DNA of 64,000 bases from Xenorhabdus stockiae (GCF_002632825.1 NZ_NJAJ01000014.1:1-64000); one strand, 5' to 3'. Counted from the first letter of the stretch, positions 23,601 to 28,129 are shown. A program made the numbers and translations. Notes: generated by a model from the letters alone, not told the origin.

Positions 23601-25031
23601 CCATTTGCCACAGATGAAGATAAGCTTCAGGGCTATACCCGCCTGTATAAAACGGGCGATCGGGTACGCTGGCAGCCGGACGGCAAACTGGAATATCTGA
23701 GTCGAAATGATTTTCAGGTTAAAATTCGCGGCTTCCGCATTGAGTTGGGTGAAATCGAAAGTGTCCTGTTCTCACATCCACAGGTGAAACAAGCGGTCGT
23801 AGTGGATCATGAATATGGCGGAAATACTGTACTGGTCGCTTATCTGGTGACAGACGACAGATTGTCTGATGACACCCTGCGTGGCTACATTTCTTCCCGT
23901 CTGCCTGAATATATGCTGCCTGCCAGCTTTACCCGTATTGAGTCCATCCCGCTGACCGTGAATGGGAAGCTGAACCGCCGTGCCCTGCCGGAACCGGTCT
24001 GGGGAAATAGTGATCACTATGTCGCCCCTCGCAATGGACTGGAAACACAGTTATGTACCATCTGGCAGGAAATACTGGGAGTGGAACAAGTCGGTATTGA
24101 GGATAATTTCTTCCGTATCGGCGGAAACTCACTGGTAGCCATTAAACTTACCTCCGCAATCCGCGATACCCTGCAAATTGATATTCCGTTAAATATTTTG
24201 TTTAGCGGTAAATCCATTTCTTCGTTATCGCAATGGCTGGAAACAGATATAGCTTATACTCAACCCGGATTACTGAATTTCTTCACACCAGAGTCAACCG
24301 CCACCAATAAGTTATTTATGATCCATCCGGCCAATGGCGGCAGTGAAGTTTATGAATCGCTGGCAAGTGCACTCTCTGATAACTATAACTGCATCGGCAT
24401 TAACAACTATAATCTCAGCACGGATAATCCAACCGATTCACTGTATCAGTTGGCTAAGATTTATAGAGAATTAATGCTGACCGAAACCACTATTGATCAA
24501 CCTATTTATATTCTGGGCTGGTCACTCGGCGGGCAATTAGCGATGGAAATTGCCTTTCAGTTAGAGCAACTGGGTGCAACAAAAATTCAGCTATTTTTAT
24601 TGGATACTGTACTCAATAACGAGGAAATAAAAGCACTCAGAGATAAATTAGATATCTCAGCAATAAATGAAATAGTGACTGAAAACTTGCAGAAACTGGG
24701 AGCTACAAATACCTATATCAACAAGATATTGGAGATTATGCCATTTGAAAATTCCATTGCCAATTGTGAATTAAGCGGTCAATTAAACCAGACTAACATC
24801 ACTTTGTTTAAAGCCGGTCAGGTTAATTCATTAAATAAAGGCGAAATTGAACTACAAATAGGCCAGTTAATCACAGAGATACCGGATAATAATATTTCTC
24901 AGTGGTCAGCCAAGCCAATAGTAGTTAAGCAGGTTACTGATTATTATCACGAAAATATGATTGATGCGGTTTACCCTATCAGCACTGAAGCCGTTAATTT
25001 ATTAGGAAGTAAAGAAGACGTACTGTTGTAA
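2637..25031 (+). CDS. Six-module nonribosomal peptide synthetase, starter C domain to thioesterase
   Basis: This 7464-residue NRPS has one complete assembly line. Module 1: starter-type C (HHIMIDSVG near residue 145), A (TSGTTG near 621), T (GGNS near 1019). Module 2: LCL-type C, A (1520-), T (2068). Module 3: C, A (2572-), T (3134). Module 4: C, A (3635-), T (GGDS, 4179), E ([10 protein letters not shown] near 4366, EGHGRE, FNYLGQ). Module 5: DCL-type C (HHSIIDGW near 4811), A (5127-), T (GGDS, 5669), E. Module 6: DCL C, A (6617-), T (7161), then TE with GWSLGG near 7295.

Manually read pocket codes are DFWNIGMVHK for A1 and A3 (the canonical Thr code), DGFAVASVCK for A2 (unresolved), DAWWLGGTFK for A4 (Val-like), DAWFLGVTFK for A5 (aliphatic) and DAFFHGQVCK for A6 (unresolved). 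The predicted product is acyl-Thr-X-Thr-D-Val-D-aliphatic-X, released by hydrolysis or by cyclisation onto a Thr hydroxyl. Both E-bearing modules are followed by DCL condensation domains, so stereochemical gating is self-consistent. T domains feeding E carry GGDS and the others GGNS. No MbtH-like, transporter or phosphopantetheinyl transferase gene is nearby. The start codon is conserved with the second locus. Confidence 0.93.
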   Translation: MRAFKGSLNSGFYPLHPSQEDVFYEQALYENSPIHSLSWYTSLEENIDIAILQKTWDLLHQHIDTLRLRIAIDSDNEAIQYIPDLSKPELIRYYDATMQPEPETHALTWMRQQTYIPVNYLKTTPYQVTLIRLNNEKCYLFTLFHHIMIDSVGLYRLHEYIYQLYDCLKQGLSTAWLSDIPQYLTSIENARDYLNSIHYKNDKNYWIDFLRKKEIHHLPPHYKNNETGYHSLILPFSAKESLLAFCRQHKTNLLAVFSSLVTIMMAELTGQKELIFNTITHGRRTETEKYVVGMQANTYPVHCHISPTSSVIEQIREMETALKNSYRHSQFPQSHLARLASQQGFSLPGIFIAYDRYSASATEINQNQHCHIDGIFNIYPIAFRLKDHGYNQELKITVDYLQAYFNDADIQNALERLKNLLAAIIETPSVPVNELPILLEQERQTLLYLQKQADIAYPQDKTLQQHFEAQAAIRPDNVAVMFEDETLTYRQLNERANQLAVVIRERYQQQHNQPMPAETLVAIYLERSTEIVISILAVLKAGGAYVPVSPDYPSERVRFILEDTSSFCVITQQKYLSVLSECAPAQTVLIAVDDRSVTENCSTENLLCAGQATNLAYVIYTSGTTGQPKGVLQTHGNVARLFASTQADYQFNQDDIWVLYHSYTFDFSVWELWGALRYGGCIIIPTAECTKDFEQFSRLCSARNVTVLNQTPGAFYAFIEASLKANVEFPHLRYVIFGGDKLNPVQLKPWWDHYGDQAPALINMYGITETTVHVTYKKLTQSDATAVSCIGRPLRDMSAYILNHSGQLAPIGAPGELYIGGAGLARGYLNRPELTAERFVENPFATDKDKEYGYTRLYKTGDLARWLPNGELEYLGRNDFQVTIRGYRIELGEIESALASHPQVKQAVVIDREYEGNKVLVAYLVSPEKPSDEALISHLSALLPDYMLPASFTYTESIPLTQNGKVDRRALPEPAFGNKAGSVSPRNELESRLCDLWQTILGVKQVGIEDNFFRLGGNSLTAIKLISAIRQQLGLEVSLSQIFEFKTITGLSAQMQKATGMVITHIEQERYPLSFAQERMLFIERFEQGTYVYHVPYLVQLDDNTDLSLLEIAINRVVDRHPIMKTVYRTDAHGHEYQQVLAENLKLRSQSCQDMHTLLQSVRGEIATPFDLVTEPSLRLCHYQVAESHYLLFLWHHIATDGWSTDIFTTELAENYHALLQGRESQLPALEIGYGDYARWQREYLQGEVHAQQLAYWQHTLAGFETLDLPTDYPRPAQVSYQGRDCTFTLNPVLSEQLRALAKTEGTTLYTVLLSAFYVMLAKLSGQNDIVLGTPTDNRHHTQTQPLMGMFINLLPLRAQLEQTDSVKTLIRQIHKVIAGAKDHQDMPFEQLLDALVMVRDTARHPIFQVMFGLQSFGESLTDNPALPFSPVDLDESLYSPAKFDLSLFLSDGQTCLTGCLNYAVSLFSENTAGRLADYYQRVLAAFVEDHQQTLANINILSEQEYQTLLHHWNQTDAPYPQDQTLQQLFETQVEKTPDNAALVFESQTLTYRQLNERANQLACVIRACYRQQHNEELQADMPVALYFDRSPEMVISMLAVLKAGGAYVPISPAYPAERVQFILADTAAFCILTQQHYLTTLATYCQALPEQPILIASDDQTITADQPVENPVRINTSTDLAYIIYTSGTTGQPKGVMIEHNNVAHMAAAQTNILDTSNIKKALMFAAYVFDGSVFELFPCLFRGITLYLCSETERNVISVAQLIQREGIEAAALPPAMLKLLTDTELPSLRVLVTAGEAPSSDFIKHFSQTSRVLNSYGPTEVTVCATEKQFQHGDIPANIGKAINNVLLYVLDEQGHLSPVGTPGELYIGGAGLARGYLNQPELTAERFVPNHFATAEDRTKGYTRLYRTGDLVRWLPNGELQYLGRDDFQVKIRGYRIELGEIERALTLHPQVKQAVVIDREHDDNKTLVAYLVIDGELTDDVLIRHLSARLPEYMLPACFNHIDAIPLTVNGKVDRRALPEPVFGNKMGYVAPRNALETQLCTIWQDVLGLEQVGIEDNFFRIGGNSLTAIKLTAAIHRILATEISLTQLFELKTIAELATQMREKSYTVIPHLAQAHYPLSFAQERMLFIEQFEQGSNAYHAPYLVQLDNDISLPLLEAAINRLAERHSVIKTVYRPNDEGQIYQQVLDRDLKITSQSCENMDELLNAARTEIARPFNLTTELSLRLCHYQVADSHYLLLLWHHIAIDGWSIAIFMAELAEIYQSLRDNRTCQLTPLEITYGDYAVWQRDYLQGDRYEHQLNYWQQTLAGYEPLALPADNPRPAQVSYQGRDFNFVLDTRLSEQLRTLAKKQETTLYTVLLSAFYVTLAKLSGQDDIVLGTPTDNRHHAQTQSLIGMFVNSLVLRAQLEQTTSVENLIQQIHQLVAEAKAHQDIPFEQLLEILGIERDTSRHPIFQVMFGLQNPEESLPQGTPLPFSPVILEEPLYSPAKFDLHLYLSDSQSWISGCLNYAVSLFNETTIMRLADIYQRVLVAFVADQKQPLFGLDILSGQERHTLLYRWNQAEMVYPQDKTLSQLFEAQADKTPDNVALVFEDETLTYRQLNERANQLAVVIRERYQQQHHQPMPADTLIALYLARSPEMVISILAVLKAGGAYVPVSPEYPPEQVRFILEDTQTPCVVTQQQYLETLKACTQTEMEQPALITADDPAVAQNPSTENLAFTHQATDLAYAIYTSGTTGQPKGVLQTHENVARLFASTQADYQFDQNDIWVLYHAYTFDFSVWELWGALLYGGRLIIPTIEGTKDFNRFSRLCSDQNVTVLNQTPGAFYAFIDAALNIKAEFPRLRYVIFGGDKLNPAQLKPWWDHYGDQTPALINMYGITETTVHVTYKKLTQNDATTVSCIGRPLRDMSAYILNQYGHLAPIGTPGELYIGGAGLARGYLNRPELTAERFVQTPFASEKDKERGYTRLYKTGDLARWLPNGELEYLGRNDFQVKIRGYRIELGEIESALASHPQIKQAVVVDREYDGNKTLVAYLVINGELADDALTRYLSSRLPDYMLPASFTSIEAIPLTKNGKVDRRALPEPVFGNKTGYVAPRNALEAQLCSIWQDVLGLKQVGIEDNFFRIGGNSLTAIKLTAAIRRILTTEISLAQLFELKTIAGLVTQMEKQTYTVIPHLALNRYPLSFTQERMLFIEQFEQGSDTYHIPYLVQLDDETCLPVLETAINRLAERHSVIKMVYQPDNNGQIYQQEMDCNLVIQSRSCETMETLLSTVQAEIATPFDLSDEPSLRLRHYQVTGRHYLLLLWHHIAFDGWSADIFINELAEIYPALRDGRDYQLTPLEINYGDYAVWQRHYLQGDNYEQQLAYWQQTLAGYASLNLPTDYPRPAQVNYQGQDFSFELDIPLSEQLRTLAKSQETTLYTVLLSAFYVTLAKLSGQDDIVLGTPTDNRHHAQTQPLIGMFVNSLVLRAQLEQTTSVETLIKQTHQLVSEAKAHQDMPFEQLIDALNLERDTSRHPIFQVMFSAQSEPQSSEIHLPFCSVTLDKPLYSPAKFDLSLFLSDGKTGITGCLNYAISLFNENTITRLAASYQRVLSAFVADQQQALSRIDILSAQERYTLLHGWNQTAAPYPQDKTLPQLFEAQAHQHPEAIAVIFEDQSISYRELNRRANQLAHHLIALGVRPDDRVAICLERSSEMIVGLLAILKAGGAYVPLDPTYPTERLSFMLADSAPVALLTQTTQADKLSGSFTTVLLDEQAQFLATLPDTNPDTQALGLTSRHLAYVIYTSGSTGQPKGVMVEHRNVLRLIINNGFADINSADCVAHCANPSFDAATWEIWSALLHGSRLYIVSSSVLLDPLRFRDILIKGKVTALWLTVGLFNEYLDPLLPVFGQLRYLLVGGDILNPQKIKQVQLAETSPVHLINGYGPTETTTFAATYTMTETVDVTQSIPIGRPIANTRIYLLNTDEQPVPIGAIGELYIGGDGVARGYLNQPELTAERFLTDPFSPEPNARMYKTGDLARWLPDGNIEYLSRNDFQVKLRGFRIELGEIENALTAHPQVKQAVVIDREHNNHKVLVAYLVTEASLSNDSLMEHLSSRLPEYMLPASFSIIESIPLTLNGKVDRRALPEPIWSVQEHYIAPRNALETQLCHIWQDVLGLEQISVDDNFFRIGGDSIVSIQLVSRLRQAGFTLQVKAIFEAPTVAQLARLLAQTVSTEKVIAEQGWLTGEFDLLPVQQTFFDWNFANAHHWNQAFMVQIPGHIKSAQIEQALTVLAERHDMLRTRFIKTESGYRQCYSAEIPGSPSLLQHVDIREFNQEELHQQLTQWQSGFDYHNGPLWQAAHLIGYADGSARLFFAFHHLIIDAVSWRIIAEDMRFLLQGMALRPKTSSYRQWVAAVHHYAEQHQNEITYWQQVMAGHDAKPAQDNVTRHPLSLSVETTNILLHEANTGYHTEINDLLLSALALALQNVFANPVNHITLEGHGREHIDNTLDVSETVGWFTTLYPVRLQIQSDIAETIIQTKEMLRDIPNKGIGYSTLHQAGYLTGDLPAISFNYLGQLGGASHQDWSITSDDCGNAIASENSSHLLLGINGAIQAGRLQFSVDSRLPPNQTTMFITTFEQMLNRVIAIAQAQAQSGGIKTPSDYGIEGLSVRSLNQLQQQYQIEALYPATSLQQGFVYHYLAQPQDDAYRVQWLLDYHTDVDIAAYQQAWALASLRFPTLRTAFDWEGKILQVITTEASIGSANFRREDLTQLSEAERNRVIDEIQQTDRTLPFDLSQPGLVRFTMIQQREQLTTVLVTLHHSIIDGWSTPILLQAVHGYYNAIIQGELPEITADQAYPATQQYYLDHKAESDRYWAERKPQFQGANDFSALLSHSIDLTQVKTVEKPAAQLLTLKDSAYQQLKEICRTQGVTLNVALQFAWHKLLHSYTSDEQTIVGTTVSGRDVPVEGIADSVGLYINTLPMMVQWDHTDSVATVLQAIQQDIAALNSHSDIALSSLQSDGERLFHSLLVFENYPVPAVSEDMAGIEHTLTFRKAVEKVDYPVLIMAYEHDNKLVIKFSYGEDWLTEEQVQHLLCQLERILYAVASNPHQPHTSVSFLSEEERHTLLYRWNQTAAPYPQDKTLPQLFEAQAAQHPDSIAIIFEDQSISYGELNARANQLAHHLIALGVRPDDRVAICLERSPEMVVGLLAILKAGGAYVPLDPSYPTERLSFMLEDSAPVALLTQTTQVEKLSVSVTTVLLDAQAAELATLPGTDPDTQALGLTSRHLAYVTYTSGSTGLPKGVMVEHRNVLRLIINNGFADIGPDDCIAHCANISFDAATWEVWSGLMNGARILLVPEKTLLQPAEFGQCLSAAGVSALFLTTALFNQYADLIAPALSGLRYVLFGGEKSDNRAAMRLRAEYSPQHLLHVYGPTETTTFATAYDMPRMENGKLPIGQPINNTRIYILDNQGQPVPAGVPGEIHIGGGGVARGYLNRPELTAERFLTDPFSPEPNARMYKTGDLARWLPDGNIEYLSRNDFQVKLRGFRIELGEIESALTSHLQVKQAVVIDREHHGHKALAAYLVTDGQISDESLLDYLSAHLPDYMLPASFTRIDAIPLTLNGKVDRRALPDPVWGDRDNYVAPRNALETRLCTLWQEVLRLERISIDDNFFRIGGDSIISIQLVSKLRQAGFTLQVTSIIEAPTVAQLAQLLMQETSTDTIIAEQGILNGEFDLLPVQQMFFDWVLPNPHHWNQAFMIQLPGDIKSAQIEQALTALTERHDMLRAHFVRTEQGYRQCYPAKMPSSPLPLPHCDIRGLDKETLHQQLTQWQNHFNYDNGPLWQAAHLTGYADGSARLFFAAHHLIIDVVSWRIIAEDIRRILQGETLPAKTSSYRQWVKAIHQYAEQHQQEVAYWQQALAETSAHTASDNLSQHTLSISAALTGILLREANAGYQTDINDLLLSALALALPEVFSQSVNPITLEGHGRENIDHTLDVSETIGWFTTLYPVRLAMQEDIAETIIHTKEMLRAVPNKGIGYGALRQAGALTGDLPAISFNYLGQLGGESEQDWALTRDDTGNTSANENHSHLLLNINGLVQAGQLQFQIGSRLTADQTQTFIATFEQALRSVITTAQKQAQSGGIKTPADYGIKGLSIKLLRQLQQVYQIEALYPATSLQQGFIYHHLAQPQDDAYCVQILLDYHTQLDFAAYQQAWSLASLRFPILRTAFNWTEEVLQIITEGASISTANFSMKDIRSLPEDERHKAISIIQQRDRALPFDFSLPGLIRFTLIQQHEQLVTVLTTLHHSIIDGWSNPILLQTVHEYYNAIIQGNMPEIRVDQAYPATQQYYLEHQAESDRYWAERKAQFQGTNDLSALLSHRVDLTQIKTIEYPAEQEIILQGNAYEQLKNTCRAQGVTLNVALQFAWHKLLNSYTGDEQTIVGTTVSGRDVPVEGIADSVGLYINTLPLMVQWDHTDSITAVLQVIQQDIAGLNSHSAVSLSGLQSDGERLFHSLLVFENYPVPVADENNSGIEHTVAFRQSVEKIDYPLSLMAYEQDNRLIIKLSYGEDWLTEEQTQRLLDQLERILFAVMNDPHQPHTEITFFSEEERHTLLHSWNQTNVPYPQDKTLQQLFETQVEKTPDNVALVFEEETLTYRQLNERANQLAYVIRECYQQQSNNMMQADTPIALYFDRSPEMIISILAVLKAGGAYVPISPEYPAERVRFILSDTAAGCVLTQQRYFITLKTYCQSHKEQPLLIATDDPTVTTTQPVENPAQINSASDLAYIIYTSGTTGQPKGVMVEHTSVNNLSQFIIRTHSLHPQTRTLFFANYVFDASVFEIFPALTAGASLYIAPATVTVNSEQLLAFINAHAITRAFIPTALMNHYSADLFRSSLQIIHTGGETLNALNLPPAITVFNQYGPTEITVCATQNLLQGDDLSIGRGIDNTRLYVLDRHGNPVPVGAPGELYIGGAGVARGYLNQPELTAERFVVNPFATDEDKLQGYTRLYKTGDRVRWQPDGKLEYLSRNDFQVKIRGFRIELGEIESVLFSHPQVKQAVVVDHEYGGNTVLVAYLVTDDRLSDDTLRGYISSRLPEYMLPASFTRIESIPLTVNGKLNRRALPEPVWGNSDHYVAPRNGLETQLCTIWQEILGVEQVGIEDNFFRIGGNSLVAIKLTSAIRDTLQIDIPLNILFSGKSISSLSQWLETDIAYTQPGLLNFFTPESTATNKLFMIHPANGGSEVYESLASALSDNYNCIGINNYNLSTDNPTDSLYQLAKIYRELMLTETTIDQPIYILGWSLGGQLAMEIAFQLEQLGATKIQLFLLDTVLNNEEIKALRDKLDISAINEIVTENLQKLGATNTYINKILEIMPFENSIANCELSGQLNQTNITLFKAGQVNSLNKGEIELQIGQLITEIPDNNISQWSAKPIVVKQVTDYYHENMIDAVYPISTEAVNLLGSKEDVLL

Positions 25032-25045
25032 AATCACTGTTATTG

Positions 25046-25069
25046 ACGAGGCTGGTATTCCAGCCTCGT
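25046..25069 (+). terminator. Terminator hairpin after NRPS 1
   Basis: ACGAGGCTGG and CCAGCCTCGT form a perfect 10-bp stem around a TATT loop, 15 bp after the NRPS stop codon, followed by T-A-rich sequence. The same GAGGCTGGTATT hairpin follows the second NRPS locus at 57968. Confidence 0.65.
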
Positions 25070-25256
25070 TAGTATTGTAGTCAACAAAATTGGTCACTGG
25101 CTGAGCATTTTCTTCAAAAAATGACACAGATTCCAATGTGGTGTACGCACACCAACATATACATATTTTGTGTGATACAAAATGAATGATTATCACTGAC
25201 TACCCAAAAAAATTTAAATCAATAATAAAAATCTGACTTTACTTAGTTATTAATAG

Positions 25257-25619
25257 CTAGAGATGACTAATCAGCTCAATTCTATTACCGAACGGGTCAT
25301 AAACATGAAACCGGTTAAATCCTTCAATGGGTACATCATCCTGACATGTGTACCCAGCATCAGTACACAATTTTCGTAGCTGATTCAGGTTATCAACCAG
25401 AAAAGCCGGGTGTGCTTTAGCTCCGGGATAAAAATCTTCCTGTACCCCTAAATGAACCTGAACTTCACCGCTGATAAACCAACAACCGCCGCGTTTAGCA
25501 AGATTTGCCGGCTTTTGTATCTCAGTTAATCCGAGAATATCGATATAAAATTTACGGGCTGTATCTTCTTCTCCTTTAGGCATCGCGAGCTGAACATGAT
25601 CTATCTTTAATAAAGTCAT
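25257..25619 (-). CDS. VOC superfamily (glyoxalase / bleomycin-resistance / dioxygenase fold) protein
   Basis: The chosen ATG at 25619 has an AGGAGA site 7 nt upstream and begins MTLLKIDHVQLAMP, the usual first strand of vicinal-oxygen-chelate proteins. The longer open frame running up to 25742 lacks such support. The 120-residue length is that of a single two-module VOC domain. Candidate metal ligands are His8 (DHVQLAMP), the His in VQVHLGV, the His in RFHVYDPFGNRIEL and the Glu of the last motif. FHVYDPFGNRIEL is the typical C-terminal VOC strand. The substrate cannot be told from sequence; relatives act on glutathione adducts, sequester antibiotics or open aromatic rings. It lies convergently to the NRPS and has no partner gene on its strand. 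Confidence 0.8.
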   Translation of the reverse strand: MTLLKIDHVQLAMPKGEEDTARKFYIDILGLTEIQKPANLAKRGGCWFISGEVQVHLGVQEDFYPGAKAHPAFLVDNLNQLRKLCTDAGYTCQDDVPIEGFNRFHVYDPFGNRIELISHL

Positions 25620-25868
25620 GATAAGTTCTCCTGAAAGGTAGCGGGTATAGACCAATAGATTTAAAATTGCCTCGTGACGGCAAATACGCCAATTAAGAGT
25701 AAAAATAATTTTATGCCTATAAAAACAATAATAAAATAACACTATTATTTTTATATTTCATTGTTTTTATATTAATTAATAGCTGTCTTGATTTTCATTT
25801 CAAATTAACATTATTCGCCATAATAAAATAAACAGGGATACATTTTAACCTAAAATGCAACTAATAAA

Positions 25869-26009
25869 TTGAATTCTGAATTCATAAATATATTAAATAA
25901 ACATGGAAATATACTGGGGATTGCTATTGGAATCATACCGATGGATTTTCCCAATTTAACAGGTAATGTTATTGGTATGATAATCGATAGTAATTTTAAA
26001 AAAACATGA
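25869..26009 (+). CDS. Possible small peptide, TTG start, with downstream hairpin
   Basis: An open frame of 46 residues begins at a TTG codon. It reads as a plausible peptide with a Gly/Ile-rich hydrophobic middle (NILGIAIGIIPMDF, then NLTGNVIGMIIDS) and a basic end (NFKKT). It ends 27 bp before a perfect terminator-like hairpin. There is no ATG and no clear ribosome site, so it may equally be a gene remnant or chance. No family was recognised. Confidence 0.2.
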   Translation: MNSEFINILNKHGNILGIAIGIIPMDFPNLTGNVIGMIIDSNFKKT

Positions 26010-26036
26010 ATAGTATTAATAAATTGAAATTCAATG

Positions 26037-26068
26037 ACGCCAGTATATTACTTACTGGCGTTTATTAT
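26037..26068 (+). terminator. Rho-independent terminator-like hairpin
   Basis: ACGCCAGTA (26037-26045) and TACTGGCGT (26053-26061) pair perfectly around a 7-nt loop, followed by TTATTATT on the plus strand. It closes the possible small ORF at 25869-26009. It may also serve the minus-strand FAD oxidoreductase, whose end lies about 100 bp away. Confidence 0.55.
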
Positions 26069-26163
26069 TATCAGATTTTTAGTTGTAAGATCAGTATGAG
26101 TTAAATAAATTATAAACGTAAAACATCAACAGCCTCTAATCTTCAGTTCCCATTCTTAACTAT

Positions 26164-27705
26164 TTAAAATGACACCATATCTGCCGGATTAAATGTACTC
26201 ATTACTCCCAGAGCACCCTTAATCAATGGAATAACCACCGGGGAGAAATAGGAACCCAGTGGAATGCTGGTGTGATCAATGCTGGTTAGCATGTTAAAAT
26301 CCCGATTGCGGCCAGTGAAATCGTCACTGATTGCTTTACCAATGCGTACCGTCTGTGCTACACCATGACCACTCCAGCCATGTACCATATATACAGGGGT
26401 GTTATCATCGCTTTTACGGGCATCAGCCGCACCATTCAGGGTCAGGTCACTGATCCCGCCCCAGGAATATTCCAGCTCCGGTTTCTCCAGCTGCGGAAAC
26501 ACAGTTCTGATACGATCGAGCAAATAGTTGTTTACATCACGGGATGACCAGGAGTTACCCGTGCCCTGCCCGCCAAACAGCAAGCGGTTGTTGCGCACCG
26601 AACGATAATAATCTATCTGTAACTGTGTATCATAAACAGGGAGATCTGATGGGAGTAATTCTTTGATAGGCATCGGCAACGGAGAAGTGACCGCCACATA
26701 GGTGAAAAAAGGCACAGTAGTAGAAGAACCGGAGATAAACTCTCCCGTAGAGGCATGAACCCCAAGCACCACGGCTTTACTCGCCCTGATAGTTCCCTGA
26801 CTGGTTTCAATAACCGCACCACGCTCTTCCTGCCTGATACCGGTCACTTTTGTGTTGTCATATATTCGTCCACCAAGCCCGGCAAAACCGTATGCCAAGC
26901 CTCGTAATAACGCGAGGGGCTGAACCTGTCCGCTGATACTGTCGATATTGGCACCATGATAAATATCCGAACGCACATACTCTTCTTGTAGTTCGAATGG
27001 GCCAATAACCTTCACCATTTTATCGCCCAATCGACGACGTGCATCGGCATTAGCCACTAATGGCCCCATATGACCCGGATGGATCGCCGCCGTGATATGG
27101 CCATATTTACGGTCACATTCAAAACCGTAACGTGAACGAAGTTCATCCACGAGATCCATTGCTTCAACCGATGTAAATTGCCATAAACGTCTGGCTTCTT
27201 CAGGTGAAAATTTTTCCAGTATAGTTTCAGCTGACCAGCGGGCAATGCCGGGAGTCATCTGCCCCCCGTTACGTCCGGAAGCGCCTGAACCAATATTATC
27301 TTTTTCAACCAGAATGACATCCACACCAGCCTCAGCCAGATGTAACGCCGTGGAAGCACCCAGCAATCCGCCACCAATAACAACAACCTCACAGCTTTGA
27401 TCACCGGGAAGGCTGCCAAAAGCTGGCCAGTCAGCCAGAGAAGCCTCATAGTAGTTAGCTGGCATGTCGATAGCAGCTATGTCTCTGTGCCAGTTCCAGA
27501 TGCGGGGATCCAGCCCCAGACGGCTAGGCCTGGCCTGTGCATCCTGTAATAGCTTTGGCCGGAGTTGTTCAATACCGGCGGCCAGAGTACCAACTTTGGT
27601 TAATTCTCCGGCAAGTAAAGACGTCGAGGGAAATAGGGAAGAAAGCACGCCCGCACCTGCAAGCGTTGCTGCATTAGAAATAAAATCTCTTCTGTTCATT
27701 GTCAT
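26164..27705 (-). CDS. Tat-exported FAD-dependent oxidoreductase (DAO family, PuuB/OrdL-like)
   Basis: The protein has 513 residues. The N-terminus has a twin-arginine signal (NRRDFISNAATLAG, Arg5-Arg6, followed by a hydrophobic stretch), so the folded flavoprotein should be periplasmic. A Rossmann FAD motif sits at about residues 105-130 (VVVIGGGLLGAS). It is followed by GSGASGRNGGQMTPG, typical of the D-amino-acid-oxidase / gamma-glutamylputrescine-oxidase group. The FAD-binding C-terminal GWSGHGVAQT segment is also present. Such enzymes oxidise a primary or secondary amine to an imine or aldehyde. About 1.8 kb upstream, on the same strand, lies an aldehyde dehydrogenase of the aminobutyraldehyde type, which fits a two-step amine-to-acid route. 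Export of this enzyme is unusual for PuuB-like proteins, which are cytoplasmic, and would separate the two steps across the membrane. The ATG has AGGAG 6 nt upstream, 25 bp after the DUF805 gene. Confidence 0.82.
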   Translation of the reverse strand: MTMNRRDFISNAATLAGAGVLSSLFPSTSLLAGELTKVGTLAAGIEQLRPKLLQDAQARPSRLGLDPRIWNWHRDIAAIDMPANYYEASLADWPAFGSLPGDQSCEVVVIGGGLLGASTALHLAEAGVDVILVEKDNIGSGASGRNGGQMTPGIARWSAETILEKFSPEEARRLWQFTSVEAMDLVDELRSRYGFECDRKYGHITAAIHPGHMGPLVANADARRRLGDKMVKVIGPFELQEEYVRSDIYHGANIDSISGQVQPLALLRGLAYGFAGLGGRIYDNTKVTGIRQEERGAVIETSQGTIRASKAVVLGVHASTGEFISGSSTTVPFFTYVAVTSPLPMPIKELLPSDLPVYDTQLQIDYYRSVRNNRLLFGGQGTGNSWSSRDVNNYLLDRIRTVFPQLEKPELEYSWGGISDLTLNGAADARKSDDNTPVYMVHGWSGHGVAQTVRIGKAISDDFTGRNRDFNMLTSIDHTSIPLGSYFSPVVIPLIKGALGVMSTFNPADMVSF

Positions 27706-27730
27706 TTTAGCGCTCCTGTATGACCTGAAA

Positions 27731-28129
27731 TCACCCGTTAACCTGATCCGGGGTATTTTCTTGTGAGTGAATCCAGCTCTCTGAGCCGTATTTATTGCTA
27801 CCCGCCGATCCTTTCAAAGTGGCGAGAATCAATAAAATAACAGTGCCAACAAACGGGATAAGATGTAAAAGTAGCCACCAGCCACTACAGTTGATATCGT
27901 GCAATCGACGTGCACCTACTGCCAGCGCTGGCAAAAATGTGAGTAGTAGATAAATGGCGCTGAACCAGCCCATATAGATTTCGGGATTAGCAACAGCAAA
28001 TAATCTTTCCAGATAAGAAATGATAAGAATTGCCAGAATCTGAAACAAAATGAAATACCAAAACTCCTTACGCTGTGCTCTCCCTCTGAAGCAGGCATAA
28101 TTCTTTAATACGTTTAAATACCAATGCAT
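27731..28129 (-). CDS. DUF805 family inner-membrane protein
   Basis: The 132-residue product has the family features in order: an N-terminal FRGRAQRKEFWYF motif before the first helix, about four membrane segments, RRLHDINCSGWW between the second and third, and a C-terminal GSNKYG motif. E. coli YhaH and YiiR-like proteins belong here; none has a proven function. The start has AGGAG 6 nt upstream. It ends 25 bp before the Tat FAD oxidoreductase on the same strand and is probably co-transcribed with it. Confidence 0.85.
   Translation of the reverse strand: MHWYLNVLKNYACFRGRAQRKEFWYFILFQILAILIISYLERLFAVANPEIYMGWFSAIYLLLTFLPALAVGARRLHDINCSGWWLLLHLIPFVGTVILLILATLKGSAGSNKYGSESWIHSQENTPDQVNG

Larger units (their letters stand above)
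25620..26163. other. AT-rich intergenic region
   Basis: These 544 bases contain the upstream region of the VOC gene, a possible 46-codon plus-strand ORF (25869-26009) and a perfect hairpin at 26037-26061. The rest is very AT-rich with no recognisable gene. Confidence 0.5.

Noticed and set aside
2637-25031. Possibility that the giant NRPS is several genes joined by sequencing error
   Set aside because: The frame is continuous and every C, A, T, E and TE motif appears in a logical order with normal linkers, so a single polypeptide is the simplest reading.
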